This document shows positions 10,277 to 19,329 of a stretch of DNA of 64,000 nucleotides, piece after piece. Location of the stretch: positions 124,001 to 188,000 of the forward strand of contig JBPESP010000003.1 of NCBI GenBank assembly GCA_051710585.1, read 5' to 3'. The position numbers and the translations under genes are program-made. The number at the start of each line of letters is the position of its first letter. Position 1 is the stretch's first letter. This DNA is from JBPESP01 sp051710585 (GTDB lineage Bacteria > Pseudomonadota > Gammaproteobacteria > Enterobacterales > Enterobacteriaceae). The notes under the pieces were generated by a model that saw nothing but the letters and a program-made list of their open reading frames with translations, ran no database searches and was not told the origin of the DNA.

Positions 10277-12691
10277 TTAAATATCAATATTGGCGGCTTT
10301 CAACGCATTTTCTTCAATAAAAGCCCGTCGCGGCTCTACTGCATCACCCATCAACGTGGTAAATAACTGATCGGTCGCGATAGCGTCATTTATCGTGACG
10401 CGCAACATATGACGACTGTCTGGGTTCATGGTCGTTTCCCAGAGCTGTTCAGGGTTCATTTCACCCAAACCTTTATAGCGCTGAATAGCCATGCCACGAC
10501 GCGACTCTTTTAAAAGCCACTCCAGCGCTTGCTCAAAACTAGTGACAGTTTGACAGCGTTCTCCACGCTTGATATAAGCATCCGCTTCAATAAGATCACG
10601 CAGCGGCTCGCTGAGCGTTACCAGTTTACGATATTCACTACCGTGAATAAAATCGTGATTCAGCAGGTAGTCCGTATCAACGCCATGCGTGCGTACCCGC
10701 AGCAACGGTTCAAAAAGCTGGCATTCGTTATTTTCCTGCACTTTGTAACTATAACTGCTGCCGTACTTCTCGTTATCATTTAGCGCCTGTACAACTGAAG
10801 CGATCCATCTTGTGACCTGATCCTGATGACTCAGCTGCGATTCAGTTAGAGTTGGCTTATAAATCAATTGGTTAAGCAGTGCACGCGGGAAATTTTTCTC
10901 CATCCGGCCTATTATCTTCTGCACGGAGTAATATTTTCCTACTAGGTCTTCCAGGGGTTCGCCGCCCAGCGCTGGGGCGTATGCGTTGACGTGCAGCGTA
11001 GCGCCATCCATCGCTAGCGCTATCTGATAGCGATCCATAGATTCATCGTTTTTTATATATTGTTCCTGCTTACCTTTTTTAACTTTATAAAGCGGCGGCT
11101 GGGCGATAAACACATGTCCGCGCTCGATAATTTCCGGCATTTGACGATAAAAGAAGGTTAACAAGAGGGTACGAATATGTAAACCATCAACATCGGCATC
11201 AGTCATGATAATAATATTGTGATAGCGTAGCTTATCCGGGTTGTATTCGTCGCAACCGATGCCACAGCCAAGGGCAGTAATAAGTGTAGCGACTTCCTGC
11301 GAAGATAGCATCTTATCAAAACGGGCTTTTTCGACGTTGAGGATTTTCCCTTTCAATGGCAATATCGCTTGATTTTTACGGTTACGCCCCTGCTTAGCTG
11401 AACCGCCGGCAGAGTCACCTTCCACGAGGTACAATTCTGATAGCGCCGGATCGCGTTCTTGACAATCCGCCAACTTCCCCGACAGGCCGGCTAGATCTAA
11501 CCCCCCCTTACGGCGAGTCATCTCACGTGCTTTACGGGCTGCTTCACGGGCGCGGGCGGCATCGATGATTTTGCCCACTACGATTTTAGCGTCGTTGGGG
11601 TTCTCTAGAAGGTATTCCAGAAGCCGCTCATTCATCAGTGATTCCACGGCCGATTTCACTTCAGATGAAACCAGTTTTTCCTTGGTTTGTGATGAGAATT
11701 TTGGATTCAGCACCTTAACAGAAACTACGGCGATAATCCCTTCGCGAGCGTCATTACCAGTCGTGCTGACCTTACCTTTCTTACTGTAGCCTTCTTTATC
11801 CATATAGGAATTCAACGTACGAGTCATCGCAGCACGAAAACCGGCCAGATGGCTACCTCCGTCGCGCTGGGGAATATTATTAGTAAAGCAGTAAATATTT
11901 TCCTGAAAACCATCGTTCCATTGCAAAGCGATTTCCACACCAATACCGTCTTTTTCGCTAGAAAAATAGAACACATTTGGGTGGATAGGGGTTTTGTTTT
12001 TATTCAAATATTCTACGAAGCCCTTAATGCCACCTTCATAATGAAAATGATCTTCTTTATCATTGCGTTTATCATGCAGATAGATAGACACGCCGGAGTT
12101 TAGAAAGGAAAGTTCACGCAACCGTTTTGCTAGAATTTCATATTGAAATTCAGTATTTTTACTAAAAATAGCAAAGTTCGGCCAGAACCGTACAGTAGTG
12201 CCGGTCTGATCGGTTTTACCCACCACCTCCAGCGGTGATTGGGGTACGCCAGCATAGTAGGTTTGTTGATACACCTTACCCTCGCGCTTTATCATCAGCT
12301 CAAGTTTTTCCGACAGTGCATTCACAACCGACACACCGACGCCGTGAAGGCCGCCAGATACTTGATAGGAATTATCATCAAACTTCCCGCCAGCATGTAG
12401 CACAGTCATGATAACTTCAGCAGCGGAGATACCCTCTTCCTCGTGGATTCCAGTCGGAATGCCACGACCATCATCCTGGACAGAAACCGAATTATCTTCA
12501 TGGATCTCGATCATAATTTCTTTACAGTGGCCAGCAAGAGCTTCATCAATAGCGTTGTCTACAACTTCGAATACCATATGATGCAGACCAGTACCATCAT
12601 TGGTATCACCAATATACATACCCGGACGCTTACGTACTCCGTCTAGTCCTTTGAGTACCTTGATATTTGAGGAGTTATAAGAATTCGACAT
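10277..12691 (-). CDS. gyrB: DNA gyrase subunit B
   Basis: GyrB is the ATPase subunit of the A2B2 gyrase that introduces negative supercoils into DNA. The 804-residue product has the length of the E. coli protein. In order it shows the GHKL ATPase (EVVDNAIDEALAGH with the catalytic Glu near residue 42, and GLHGVGVSVVNALS), the transducer domain, the TOPRIM domain (LVEGDSAGGSAKQGR and MTDADVDGLHIRTLLLTFF) and the enterobacterial insert with the C-terminal QRYKGLGEMNPEQLW motif. I choose the ATG at 12691 rather than the ATT codon just upstream: it matches the family start (MSNSY) and has GGGGA about 7 bases before it. In E. coli gyrB is the last gene of dnaA-dnaN-recF-gyrB; here recF is dead, so a local promoter may be needed. 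Confidence 0.98.
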   Translation of the reverse strand: MSNSYNSSNIKVLKGLDGVRKRPGMYIGDTNDGTGLHHMVFEVVDNAIDEALAGHCKEIMIEIHEDNSVSVQDDGRGIPTGIHEEEGISAAEVIMTVLHAGGKFDDNSYQVSGGLHGVGVSVVNALSEKLELMIKREGKVYQQTYYAGVPQSPLEVVGKTDQTGTTVRFWPNFAIFSKNTEFQYEILAKRLRELSFLNSGVSIYLHDKRNDKEDHFHYEGGIKGFVEYLNKNKTPIHPNVFYFSSEKDGIGVEIALQWNDGFQENIYCFTNNIPQRDGGSHLAGFRAAMTRTLNSYMDKEGYSKKGKVSTTGNDAREGIIAVVSVKVLNPKFSSQTKEKLVSSEVKSAVESLMNERLLEYLLENPNDAKIVVGKIIDAARAREAARKAREMTRRKGGLDLAGLSGKLADCQERDPALSELYLVEGDSAGGSAKQGRNRKNQAILPLKGKILNVEKARFDKMLSSQEVATLITALGCGIGCDEYNPDKLRYHNIIIMTDADVDGLHIRTLLLTFFYRQMPEIIERGHVFIAQPPLYKVKKGKQEQYIKNDESMDRYQIALAMDGATLHVNAYAPALGGEPLEDLVGKYYSVQKIIGRMEKNFPRALLNQLIYKPTLTESQLSHQDQVTRWIASVVQALNDNEKYGSSYSYKVQENNECQLFEPLLRVRTHGVDTDYLLNHDFIHGSEYRKLVTLSEPLRDLIEADAYIKRGERCQTVTSFEQALEWLLKESRRGMAIQRYKGLGEMNPEQLWETTMNPDSRHMLRVTINDAIATDQLFTTLMGDAVEPRRAFIEENALKAANIDI

Positions 12692-12724
12692 CAATATTTC
12701 CCCACTTATTTAAACTTCATATTA

Positions 12725-13600
12725 GAGGCTAATTCTATCCTTTTCTACCTTGAACATCTTGCCCCTTCATCTAAAATATCGCGAATTTAATCCGTACTGA
12801 CAGCGATGATGAAAACCTAAGGCATGAGCACTTTCAAACGCTCCGTAAACAGGCCAAACGTCCATTTTCGCATTAAGATGCAAAATCATCAATCAGATAA
12901 AAATTTAGCCAGTCGTTCCGTTGGATAAGAAATTTTCCCTCTGTTAAACATAGAGCAAAATATATTAATTATTCATATTGAACACACATAAAGAACATCC
13001 TACACCAGTACACATTTTCGAAACAGATTTGAGATCCGCTTTATGGGAGTCCACTGCAGTCTAAGTTAGCGCGCATTCGATATGACTTTCCAGCTGCTCG
13101 CAAAAATTGCTTTCTTTATTCCAGGCGGCAGCTATTAATAATGACTAACCTAATGTAAGGCAACATTGTGCAGTTTCAATAATTGATGCAAATTTCTTTA
13201 GCCAGCAAAAAAGCCAGCTCCTTATAAAACAACCACAATTCATACAAACGCTCCGGTTTTTTTACTTAGGCTGGCCTTTAAACAGCGTAAACCCCCTCCA
13301 GGGTAATCAGTTTTATCAAGAGTAACTAGCCCATTTCTATTACCTTATGACAAGTGCAACTGTTAATGTTCAATCGTCTATCGACAAGATAATTGCATAA
13401 AAGCCCATCAAAGGTCGTACGCACATCAACATTACCTACCTCGATATGCTCATGCAGCACGAATTCCGGCTGCTAATAGCGAAAACCTGTACCAATATTA
13501 CAAAATATGAAACGCGCAGCTATAATCAACCGTATAAATGACTTTAAAAACAAAATGTTACTGCTACTATTGTGCACGCTACCCCCACTAGAAAGTTAAA
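12725..13600 (-). pseudogene. recF: recF remnant: recombination mediator
   Basis: RecF loads RecA at gaps and stalled forks. Between gyrB and dnaN, its normal place, the minus strand carries only fragments. Near 13027-13056 AVDSHKADLK matches GPHKADLR; just upstream NFCEQLESHIECALT follows the ERDRQLTYTA part. Near 12725-12800 QVFIIAVSTD and, in another frame, MFKVEKDRISL match the last residues (QVFVSAISAEH, MFTVEKGKI). No P-loop region is readable, and about 160 bp or more appear deleted relative to E. coli. Stops interrupt every frame. Confidence 0.85.
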
Positions 13601-13638
13601 ATTAGTAATGCGTTATTATGAAATAACGCATTACTAAT
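13601..13638 (-). terminator. Perfect 17-bp hairpin after dnaN
   Basis: Arms 13601-13617 and 13622-13638 are perfect complements around a 4-base loop (ATGA). The hairpin lies 45 bases downstream of the dnaN stop, and on the minus strand is followed by TTTAACTTTC, a poor U tract. It may end the dnaA-dnaN transcript now that recF is lost. It may equally be one of the mutational palindromes common in this window. Confidence 0.6.
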
Positions 13639-13683
13639 AGTAGACACAATAGAGCTATTTACTCAACCACCTTAGCACATTGG

Positions 13684-14787
13684 CTATAGACGCATCGGCA
13701 TAAGGACATAAACGGCTGCTTGACTAGTACTATCTTCAATCTGCACGCTAGATACACCATCAGTTAACAGTAGCCGAACTTTCTTGCATTTCAAAGCATT
13801 CAGCACATCAAGCATGTAGCCAACATTGAAACCGATTTCCATCTCACTACCTTGATAAGTGACATCCAGAATCTCTTCCGCCTCTTCCTGCTCATGATTG
13901 TGAACGTTAATTTTCAGCTGGTTAGCACTAAGATATAGTCGTACACCACGAAACTTTTCATTAGAAAGGATCGCAACTCTAGCGAAGGCCTGTTTAAGCG
14001 TATCGCAGCCCGCTTCTAGAGTTTTATCGTAATTATTTGGCAATACACGCCGATAATCTGGGAAACGCCCGTCAATCAGTTTAGAGGTAAAAATATAATT
14101 ACCAACACTGGCACGAATATTGTTGCTACCGATTTGCAACTTTACCGGGTTTTCGCTGCCATCTAGCATCCGCACAAGCTCCACCACGCCTTTGCGTGGT
14201 ATAATAACGGAATGGAAAGATTGCGACGTACTGACAGACATGGTGCAAACTGCCAGACGATGCCCATCGGTGGCTACAGTACGTATTTTTTTGCCTTCAG
14301 TTTCAAACAGCATACCGTTGAGGTAATAACGCACATCATGATGGGCCATGGAAAACTGAGTTGATTCAATCAATCGTTTCAAGATAGACTGCGATAGAAT
14401 GAACTCCACCTTGCTTTCCCAATCCTCCAGATTAGGAAAGGAGGCAGCGGGCAGTGTGGAAAGGGAGTAGCGGCTGCGTCCCGAGCAAATCAGAATTCGT
14501 TCCCCTTCCACCGTTACAGCGATCTCCGCTCCTTCCGGTAAACCGCGGCAAATATCAAAAAACTTACGTACTGGCACTGTAATCGCGCCCGGCTCATGGG
14601 CAGCTCTCAGGTCAACTTTAGCGACCATTTCCATTTCTAAATCGGTGCCAGTCAGGAGTAAACGATCTTTAGACACTTGTAATAACAAATTACTCAGAAT
14701 CGGTAAGATTGACCGTCCCCCCCCCAGCGAACTACTGACCTGTTGCAAAGGCTTAAGCAGTTGCTCACGCGTAATGATAACTTTCAT
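13684..14787 (-). CDS. dnaN: DNA polymerase III sliding clamp (beta)
   Basis: DnaN forms the ring dimer that tethers the replicative polymerase and many repair factors to DNA. The 367-residue product aligns end to end with E. coli beta (366 residues), with three clamp folds and conserved stretches such as LTGTDLEMEMVAKV, FFDICRGLPEGAEIAV, YYLNGMLFETEG, VATDGHRLAVC, DGRFPDYRRVLP and the C-terminal PMRL that lines the partner-binding pocket. The start ATG overlaps the dnaA stop codon in an ATGA arrangement, so dnaN is probably translationally coupled to dnaA and transcribed with it. The next operon gene, recF, is dead. Confidence 0.98.
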   Translation of the reverse strand: MKVIITREQLLKPLQQVSSSLGGGRSILPILSNLLLQVSKDRLLLTGTDLEMEMVAKVDLRAAHEPGAITVPVRKFFDICRGLPEGAEIAVTVEGERILICSGRSRYSLSTLPAASFPNLEDWESKVEFILSQSILKRLIESTQFSMAHHDVRYYLNGMLFETEGKKIRTVATDGHRLAVCTMSVSTSQSFHSVIIPRKGVVELVRMLDGSENPVKLQIGSNNIRASVGNYIFTSKLIDGRFPDYRRVLPNNYDKTLEAGCDTLKQAFARVAILSNEKFRGVRLYLSANQLKINVHNHEQEEAEEILDVTYQGSEMEIGFNVGYMLDVLNALKCKKVRLLLTDGVSSVQIEDSTSQAAVYVLMPMRL

Positions 14788-16187
14788 AATGAGGAAGATA
14801 ATATTCTTCTTAAGTTTGAGAAATCTTCTTTAATATCATGGCTCTCTTCATACAAATGCTCTATTTTACGACAGGCGTATAGCACTGTCGTATGATCTCG
14901 CCCACCGAAAGCATCACCAATTTCCAGCAAACTATTATTAGTTAATTCTTTCGATAACGCCATCGCCATTTGTCGGGGGCGTGCGACTGAACGTGAACGC
15001 CGCTTGGCGAGTAAATCGGCCACCTTGATTTTATAATATTCCGCCACAGTTTTCTGGATATTATCGATAGTGACCAGCTTTTCCTGTAGCACCAGTAAAT
15101 CCCGCAGGGCTTCGCGTACAAAATCAATAGTAATTGCCCGGCCAGTAAAGTTAGCGTTAGCAATGACGCGATTTAACGCACCTTCCAGCTCTCGCACGTT
15201 GGAACGTAAATGCTTGGCAATGAAAAATGCTACTTCTCCCGGCAGGAGAATCGCGTTCTCGTCAGCTTTCTTCATCAATATTGCTACCCGTGTCTCAAGC
15301 TCCGGTGCCTCAATCGCTACTGTTAGCCCCCAGCCGAAGCGTGACTTCAGCCGATCCTCCACCCCATTTATCTTCTTCGGATAGCGGTCGGAGGTCAATA
15401 TAATCTGTTGATTACCTTCCAACAACGCATTAAAGGTATGAAAAAACTCCTCCTGCGAGCGTTCCTTATTAGCAAAAAACTGAATATCATCGATAAGCAA
15501 CGCGTCGACAGAACGATAGTAACGTTTAAATTCCTCGATGGCATTATTCTGCAATGCTTTAACCATATCCTGTACAAAACGTTCAGAATGCATATACATC
15601 ACTTTAGCATTGACCTTACGCACCATGATGCCGTTACCCACTGCATGCAACAAATGGGTTTTTCCCAACCCGGTCCCACCATAAAGGAATAGCGGGTTAT
15701 AAGCGCCGCCTGGATTATCAGCAACCTGCCGCGCTGCTGCACGTGCAAGCTGGTTGGACTTACCTTTAACAAAATTATTAAAGCTATGTTTAGGATTTAC
15801 ATTAGAGTGATAAGAGAGCTCCGGCTGACCCGAAATGTTATCCCAGCTAGGACGATTTTGTCGCGGACAGGCAATTAATGCCTGGGAAGGCGGTTCGCTA
15901 ACATTCTGGCTCATGGACTGTAGCACCGTCATCTGTGGCGACTTGCTACCTACCTCAAAGAGTAGTTGCGGCGCATTAGTACCACAGAAATCATTTAGCA
16001 GTCCGTTGATGTTATTTAAATACTTATCCCGTACCCAATCCAACACAAACCTATTAGGGGCATACAGCGCTAGAGTATTATTGTCACTCAGTTCCGCCTG
16101 TAGGGGGCGTATCCACATACTGAATTCTGTGGCCGGTAACTCATCCTGTAACCGGGAGAGGCATTGCTGCCAAAGCGAAAGTGACAC
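14784..16187 (-). CDS. dnaA: Chromosomal replication initiator DnaA
   Basis: DnaA binds 9-bp boxes at oriC and opens the duplex to start replication. The product has 467 residues, as in E. coli. Domain I occupies roughly residues 1-80 (SLSLWQQCLSRLQDELPATE). Domain II is a variable linker, and domain III is the AAA+ ATPase with Walker A GGTGLGKTHLL and Walker B LLIDDIQF. Domain IV is the DNA-binding part with the GRDHTTVLYACRKIE signature; E. coli has VLHACRKIE, a His-to-Tyr change at a contact-region residue. I choose the GTG at 16187 preceded by GGAG; E. coli dnaA also starts with GTG. An ATT further upstream is not a credible start. Retention is notable because several reduced insect symbionts have lost dnaA. 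Confidence 0.98.
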   Translation of the reverse strand: MSLSLWQQCLSRLQDELPATEFSMWIRPLQAELSDNNTLALYAPNRFVLDWVRDKYLNNINGLLNDFCGTNAPQLLFEVGSKSPQMTVLQSMSQNVSEPPSQALIACPRQNRPSWDNISGQPELSYHSNVNPKHSFNNFVKGKSNQLARAAARQVADNPGGAYNPLFLYGGTGLGKTHLLHAVGNGIMVRKVNAKVMYMHSERFVQDMVKALQNNAIEEFKRYYRSVDALLIDDIQFFANKERSQEEFFHTFNALLEGNQQIILTSDRYPKKINGVEDRLKSRFGWGLTVAIEAPELETRVAILMKKADENAILLPGEVAFFIAKHLRSNVRELEGALNRVIANANFTGRAITIDFVREALRDLLVLQEKLVTIDNIQKTVAEYYKIKVADLLAKRRSRSVARPRQMAMALSKELTNNSLLEIGDAFGGRDHTTVLYACRKIEHLYEESHDIKEDFSNLRRILSSSL

Positions 16188-16409
16188 GGCAAACTCCAAT
16201 CGAACAAGATCAACATAATAAAGATAAAAACAAAAACTATATTATTCAGGATTATCTTTTTTAAGATAGATTACCGTGATGCAAACTGCGAAGCGCTTTA
16301 AACAGTTTTCCCGTACCGAATCTCGGTGTGGAGGGATCCGCATCAAGGGATTCGGATCATAACGCAAACTGCGGCGCAGATCCTCCTCTTCTATACAGTT
16401 TTATTCTTT

Positions 16410-16418
16410 TTATCCACA
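16410..16418 (+). promoter_or_regulatory. Perfect DnaA box between dnaA and rpmH
   Basis: The sequence TTATCCACA is the strict consensus DnaA box. It lies about 220 bases upstream of the dnaA start, in the divergent dnaA/rpmH regulatory gap, where enterobacteria carry the box used for dnaA autorepression. Its perfect state in mutation-prone AT-rich DNA suggests it is still used. Function is inferred from position. Confidence 0.75.
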
Positions 16419-16571
16419 AGGTTACTTGGTAGCTTTGGAAGCTATCTGATAACTCCCACTTATAAAAATAAGGCTTATGATCAACAAAATTAAGGATAGC
16501 CCTCTTTTTTTTCGGTAGGAATTGCGAACATCTATTCCTGATTAGGAATAAGACTAGATCCAAAAATATCC

Positions 16572-16599
16572 TTGTGCTTTAATAGAAATTCTGTATAAT
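16572..16599 (+). promoter_or_regulatory. Probable rpmH promoter
   Basis: A -35-like TTGTGC (16572-16577) and a perfect -10 hexamer TATAAT (16594-16599) are separated by 16 bases and point toward rpmH, leaving a leader of about 225 bases. This resembles the enterobacterial rpmH-rnpA arrangement, where strong promoters lie in the gap shared with dnaA. It would drive rpmH, rnpA, yidD and yidC. Confidence 0.55.
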
Positions 16600-16832
16600 T
16601 AAAAGGTTTACACGTGACGTATGTTATCACCCTATCTGAATTGCTGGACAAAAATTCCGATATAAATATGGGTATTAAAGTGAGCAAGAGCGATTTAAGT
16701 CGACTCGGAATTGCACAATTATTAGAATCTCGGTTCTTTGTTATTGTACAACTGAATCGTCAGTCGGTTTCAAACTGATCGACTGAACACCTTGATTAAT
16801 CAGTAATTATCAAAATTTAGGTAAAAATCACT

Positions 16833-16976
16833 ATGAAACGCACTTTTCAACCATCCATATTGAAACGCAACCGTTCCCACGGTTTCCGTGCTCGTATGGC
16901 AACGAAGAACGGTCGTCAAGTCTTAGCACGTCGTCGTGCAAAAGGTCGCATACATCTAACCGTATCTTCCAAATAA
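16833..16976 (+). CDS. rpmH: 50S ribosomal protein L34
   Basis: L34 is a small, very basic protein of the large ribosomal subunit. The 47-residue product begins MKRTFQPSILKRNRSHGFR and contains ATKNGRQVLARRRAKGR, nearly identical to the E. coli protein (46 residues), with one extra residue near the C-terminus (LTVSSK instead of LTVSK). The ATG at 16833 is preceded by a weak AGG at some distance. It is followed 17 bases later by rnpA, as throughout the gamma-proteobacteria, and the two are certainly co-transcribed. Confidence 0.97.
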   Translation: MKRTFQPSILKRNRSHGFRARMATKNGRQVLARRRAKGRIHLTVSSK

Positions 16977-16993
16977 AAAAGCTTACCTGCCGA

Positions 16994-17362
16994 GTGGTTA
17001 GTTTTGCATTTCCACGAGAGTTACGGTTGTTAACTCCTAATCATTTTAATTTTGTCTTCCAGCAAGCTCAACGAGCCGGAACACTGCATTTTAGTATCCT
17101 AGGGCGCTTGAACACGCTGGGGCATCCCCGTATCGGTCTGACAATCGCTAAAAAACATGTAAAATGGGCCCATGAACGTAACCGAATAAAGCGCTTAACA
17201 CGTGAAAGTTTCCGCTTACATCAGCATACCCTTCCCGCTATGGATTTTGTTGTTATCGCAAAAAAAGGGGTGGCCGATCTGGATAACCGTACCCTGACAG
17301 AAGCATTAGAAAAATTATGGCGCCACCATTGTCGTCAGTTTCAAAGCTGCTTATCGGGTTGA
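16994..17362 (+). CDS. rnpA: Ribonuclease P protein component
   Basis: RnpA is the protein cofactor of RNase P, which removes 5' leaders from tRNA precursors together with the rnpB RNA (not in this window). The 122-residue product shows FPRELRLLTPNHFNFVFQQ, the central RNR-type signature HERNRIKRLTRESFR that contacts the catalytic RNA, and MDFVVIAKKGVADLDN. The start is GTG, as in E. coli (MVxFAFPREL). The end overlaps the yidD start by 46 bases, an overlap also present in E. coli, so the two are translationally linked. The gene looks fully functional. Confidence 0.97.
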   Translation: MVSFAFPRELRLLTPNHFNFVFQQAQRAGTLHFSILGRLNTLGHPRIGLTIAKKHVKWAHERNRIKRLTRESFRLHQHTLPAMDFVVIAKKGVADLDNRTLTEALEKLWRHHCRQFQSCLSG

Positions 17363-17577
17363 TACGTGGCTATCAACTTATCATCAGCCCTTTTTTGGGG
17401 CCTCATTGCCAATTTCAGCCCACTTGTTCGCAATATGGAATTGAGGCAATACGTAGGTTTGGTATATTAAAAGGCAGTTGGTTAACATTAAAACGCGTAT
17501 TAAAATGTCACCCCTTGAACCCGGGGGGCAAGGATCCTGTGCCACAAAAAAACTTTGGCAACAAGAGAACACTAATA
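17317..17577 (+). CDS. yidD: YidD, fused in frame to YidC
   Basis: YidD is a small membrane-associated factor that assists YidC-dependent insertion of inner-membrane proteins. Residues 1-70 match the family closely: an N-terminal amphipathic segment (LIGLIRGYQLIISP), the Cys-bearing CQFQPTCSQYGIEAIRRFG block, then GSWLTLKRVLKCHPLNPGG. The three conserved cysteines are present. E. coli YidD ends after about 85 residues. Here no stop follows: the frame runs through residue 87 straight into the yidC ATG at 17578, predicting a 634-residue fusion. Whether the ribosome reads through or re-initiates at yidC cannot be told from sequence. It begins inside the rnpA 3' end. Confidence 0.9.
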
Positions 17578-19221
17578 ATGGATTCGCAAAGCAATCTTCT
17601 TGTCATCGCTCTACTATTCGTATCGTTCATGATCTGGCAGGCCTGGCAGACGGACTATGCTCCATCGCCAACCACCCAGACCATACAACAGACCGCGAAA
17701 ACTACTGCGGAAACCCTGGACGGACAGAGTGTACTTTCCAGCAGACAAGGCAAGCTTATTACGGTTAAAACCGATGTGCTATCACTGCAAATTAACACTT
17801 GCGGTGGTGATATCGAACAGGCTTTCTTGCTATCTTATCCCGATAAACTGGGTTCATCGCAGCCCTTCCATTTACTGGAAACGTCGCCAGAATTTATCTA
17901 TCAGGCACAAAGTGGCCTGACAGGCAAAAACGGTCCGGATAATCCCGCCAACGGCACACGCCCACTGTTTACCACAAAACAGGATACCTATGTCCTAGCA
18001 GATAACCAGAGTGAATTACACGTGCCATTGACCTACACCACCCCTGACGGCGTGGTCTACACTAAAAACTTTATATTGAAACGAGGCGATTTCGCGTTGA
18101 ATATCAATTACGATATTAATAACGCCAGCGCGCAGCCGCTCGAGTTGACATTATTCGGCCAGTTGAAGCAATCCATTGATTTACCTAAATCGCGTGATAC
18201 CGGTAGCAGCAGTTTTGCGCTGCACACCTACCGTGGCGCGGCCTATTCCAGTACTGACGAAAAATATCAGAAGTATAGCTTCAAAGATATCAAAGACAAG
18301 AATCTGAGCATCACCACCGAAGGCGGCTGGGTCGCCATGCTCCAGCAATATTTCGCCACGGCCTGGGTGCCTTTCATATCAGGTAAAAATACCTTTTATA
18401 CCAATAAGTTAGAAAATGGTCTGGCGGCAGTTGGCTTTAAATCTAACCCCGTTACCGTTGCGGCTGGTAGTCAAAGTAAGTTGCAAGCCATATTGTGGAT
18501 TGGTCCTGAGATGCAAGACAAGATGGCGGATATCGCCCCGCATCTGGATTTAGTGGTCGATTACGGCTGGCTATCTTTTATTTCTCAACCACTGTTTAAG
18601 TTGTTGAAATTCATACACAGCTATATCGATAATTGGGGTTTCTCCATTATTACCATCACCTTCATCATGCGCGGCATTATGTACCCGCTGACCAAAGCAC
18701 AGTACACCTCAATGGCCAAGATGCGGATGCTACAACCAAAACTGACGGAGATACGCGAGCGTCTAGGTAATAATAAGCAACGGCAAAGCCAAGAAATAAT
18801 GGCCTTGTACAAAACAGAAAAGGTTAATCCACTGGGTGGATGCTTGCCGCTAGTGATTCAAATGCCCATCTTCTTGGCACTATATTACATGCTGTCAGGT
18901 TCCATTGAATTGCGACATGCTCCGTTTGCTCTATGGATTCTTGACCTGTCGGCACAAGATCCGTACTACATCCTGCCAGCCTTAATGGGCATTACTATGT
19001 TCTCTATACAGAAGATGTCACCTGCCAGCATTACTGATCCAATGCAGCAGAAGATCATAAACTTTATGCCGCTCATTTTCACTGTGTTCTTTCTGTGGTT
19101 TCCATCGGGTCTAGTATTATACTATATTATCAGCAACTTAGTGACCATCATCCAGCAGCAGCTTATTTATCGCAGCCTGGAAAAGAGCGGACTACATAGC
19201 AGGGATAAGGAAGCCAATTAA
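17578..19221 (+). CDS. yidC: Membrane protein insertase YidC
   Basis: YidC inserts and folds inner-membrane proteins alone or with SecYEG. The 547-residue product matches E. coli YidC (548) over its whole length. It has an N-terminal transmembrane anchor (NLLVIALLFVSFMIW), a large periplasmic domain (about residues 60-340) and then the conserved core: VDYGWLSFISQPLFKLL, GFSIITITFIMRGIMYPL with the pore arginine, the cytosolic MLQPKLTEIRERLG coiled-coil hairpin, NPLGGCLPLVIQMPIF and FFLWFPSGLVLYYIISN. I mark the conventional ATG at 17578, but the upstream frame is open into yidD, so the cell may make a YidD-YidC fusion. The Shine-Dalgarno before this ATG is weak (AAGAGA). mnmE follows, as in E. 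coli. Confidence 0.97.
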   Translation: MDSQSNLLVIALLFVSFMIWQAWQTDYAPSPTTQTIQQTAKTTAETLDGQSVLSSRQGKLITVKTDVLSLQINTCGGDIEQAFLLSYPDKLGSSQPFHLLETSPEFIYQAQSGLTGKNGPDNPANGTRPLFTTKQDTYVLADNQSELHVPLTYTTPDGVVYTKNFILKRGDFALNINYDINNASAQPLELTLFGQLKQSIDLPKSRDTGSSSFALHTYRGAAYSSTDEKYQKYSFKDIKDKNLSITTEGGWVAMLQQYFATAWVPFISGKNTFYTNKLENGLAAVGFKSNPVTVAAGSQSKLQAILWIGPEMQDKMADIAPHLDLVVDYGWLSFISQPLFKLLKFIHSYIDNWGFSIITITFIMRGIMYPLTKAQYTSMAKMRMLQPKLTEIRERLGNNKQRQSQEIMALYKTEKVNPLGGCLPLVIQMPIFLALYYMLSGSIELRHAPFALWILDLSAQDPYYILPALMGITMFSIQKMSPASITDPMQQKIINFMPLIFTVFFLWFPSGLVLYYIISNLVTIIQQQLIYRSLEKSGLHSRDKEAN

Positions 19222-19329
19222 CTAGAGAAAGCACCAGATTTAGCCACCCTGCTAAAGCGGTCATCAATAATAATATGATCGCATTTATTTTTTTTACAAC
19301 GTGTTCCATGGCGCTAAGCGAGCGTTTCT

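Noticed and set aside
16200..16800. Possible chromosomal origin next to dnaA.
   Set aside because: There is only one perfect DnaA box, no cluster of 13-mers and no mnmG/mioC. In enterobacteria oriC lies elsewhere; this is better read as the dnaA control region.
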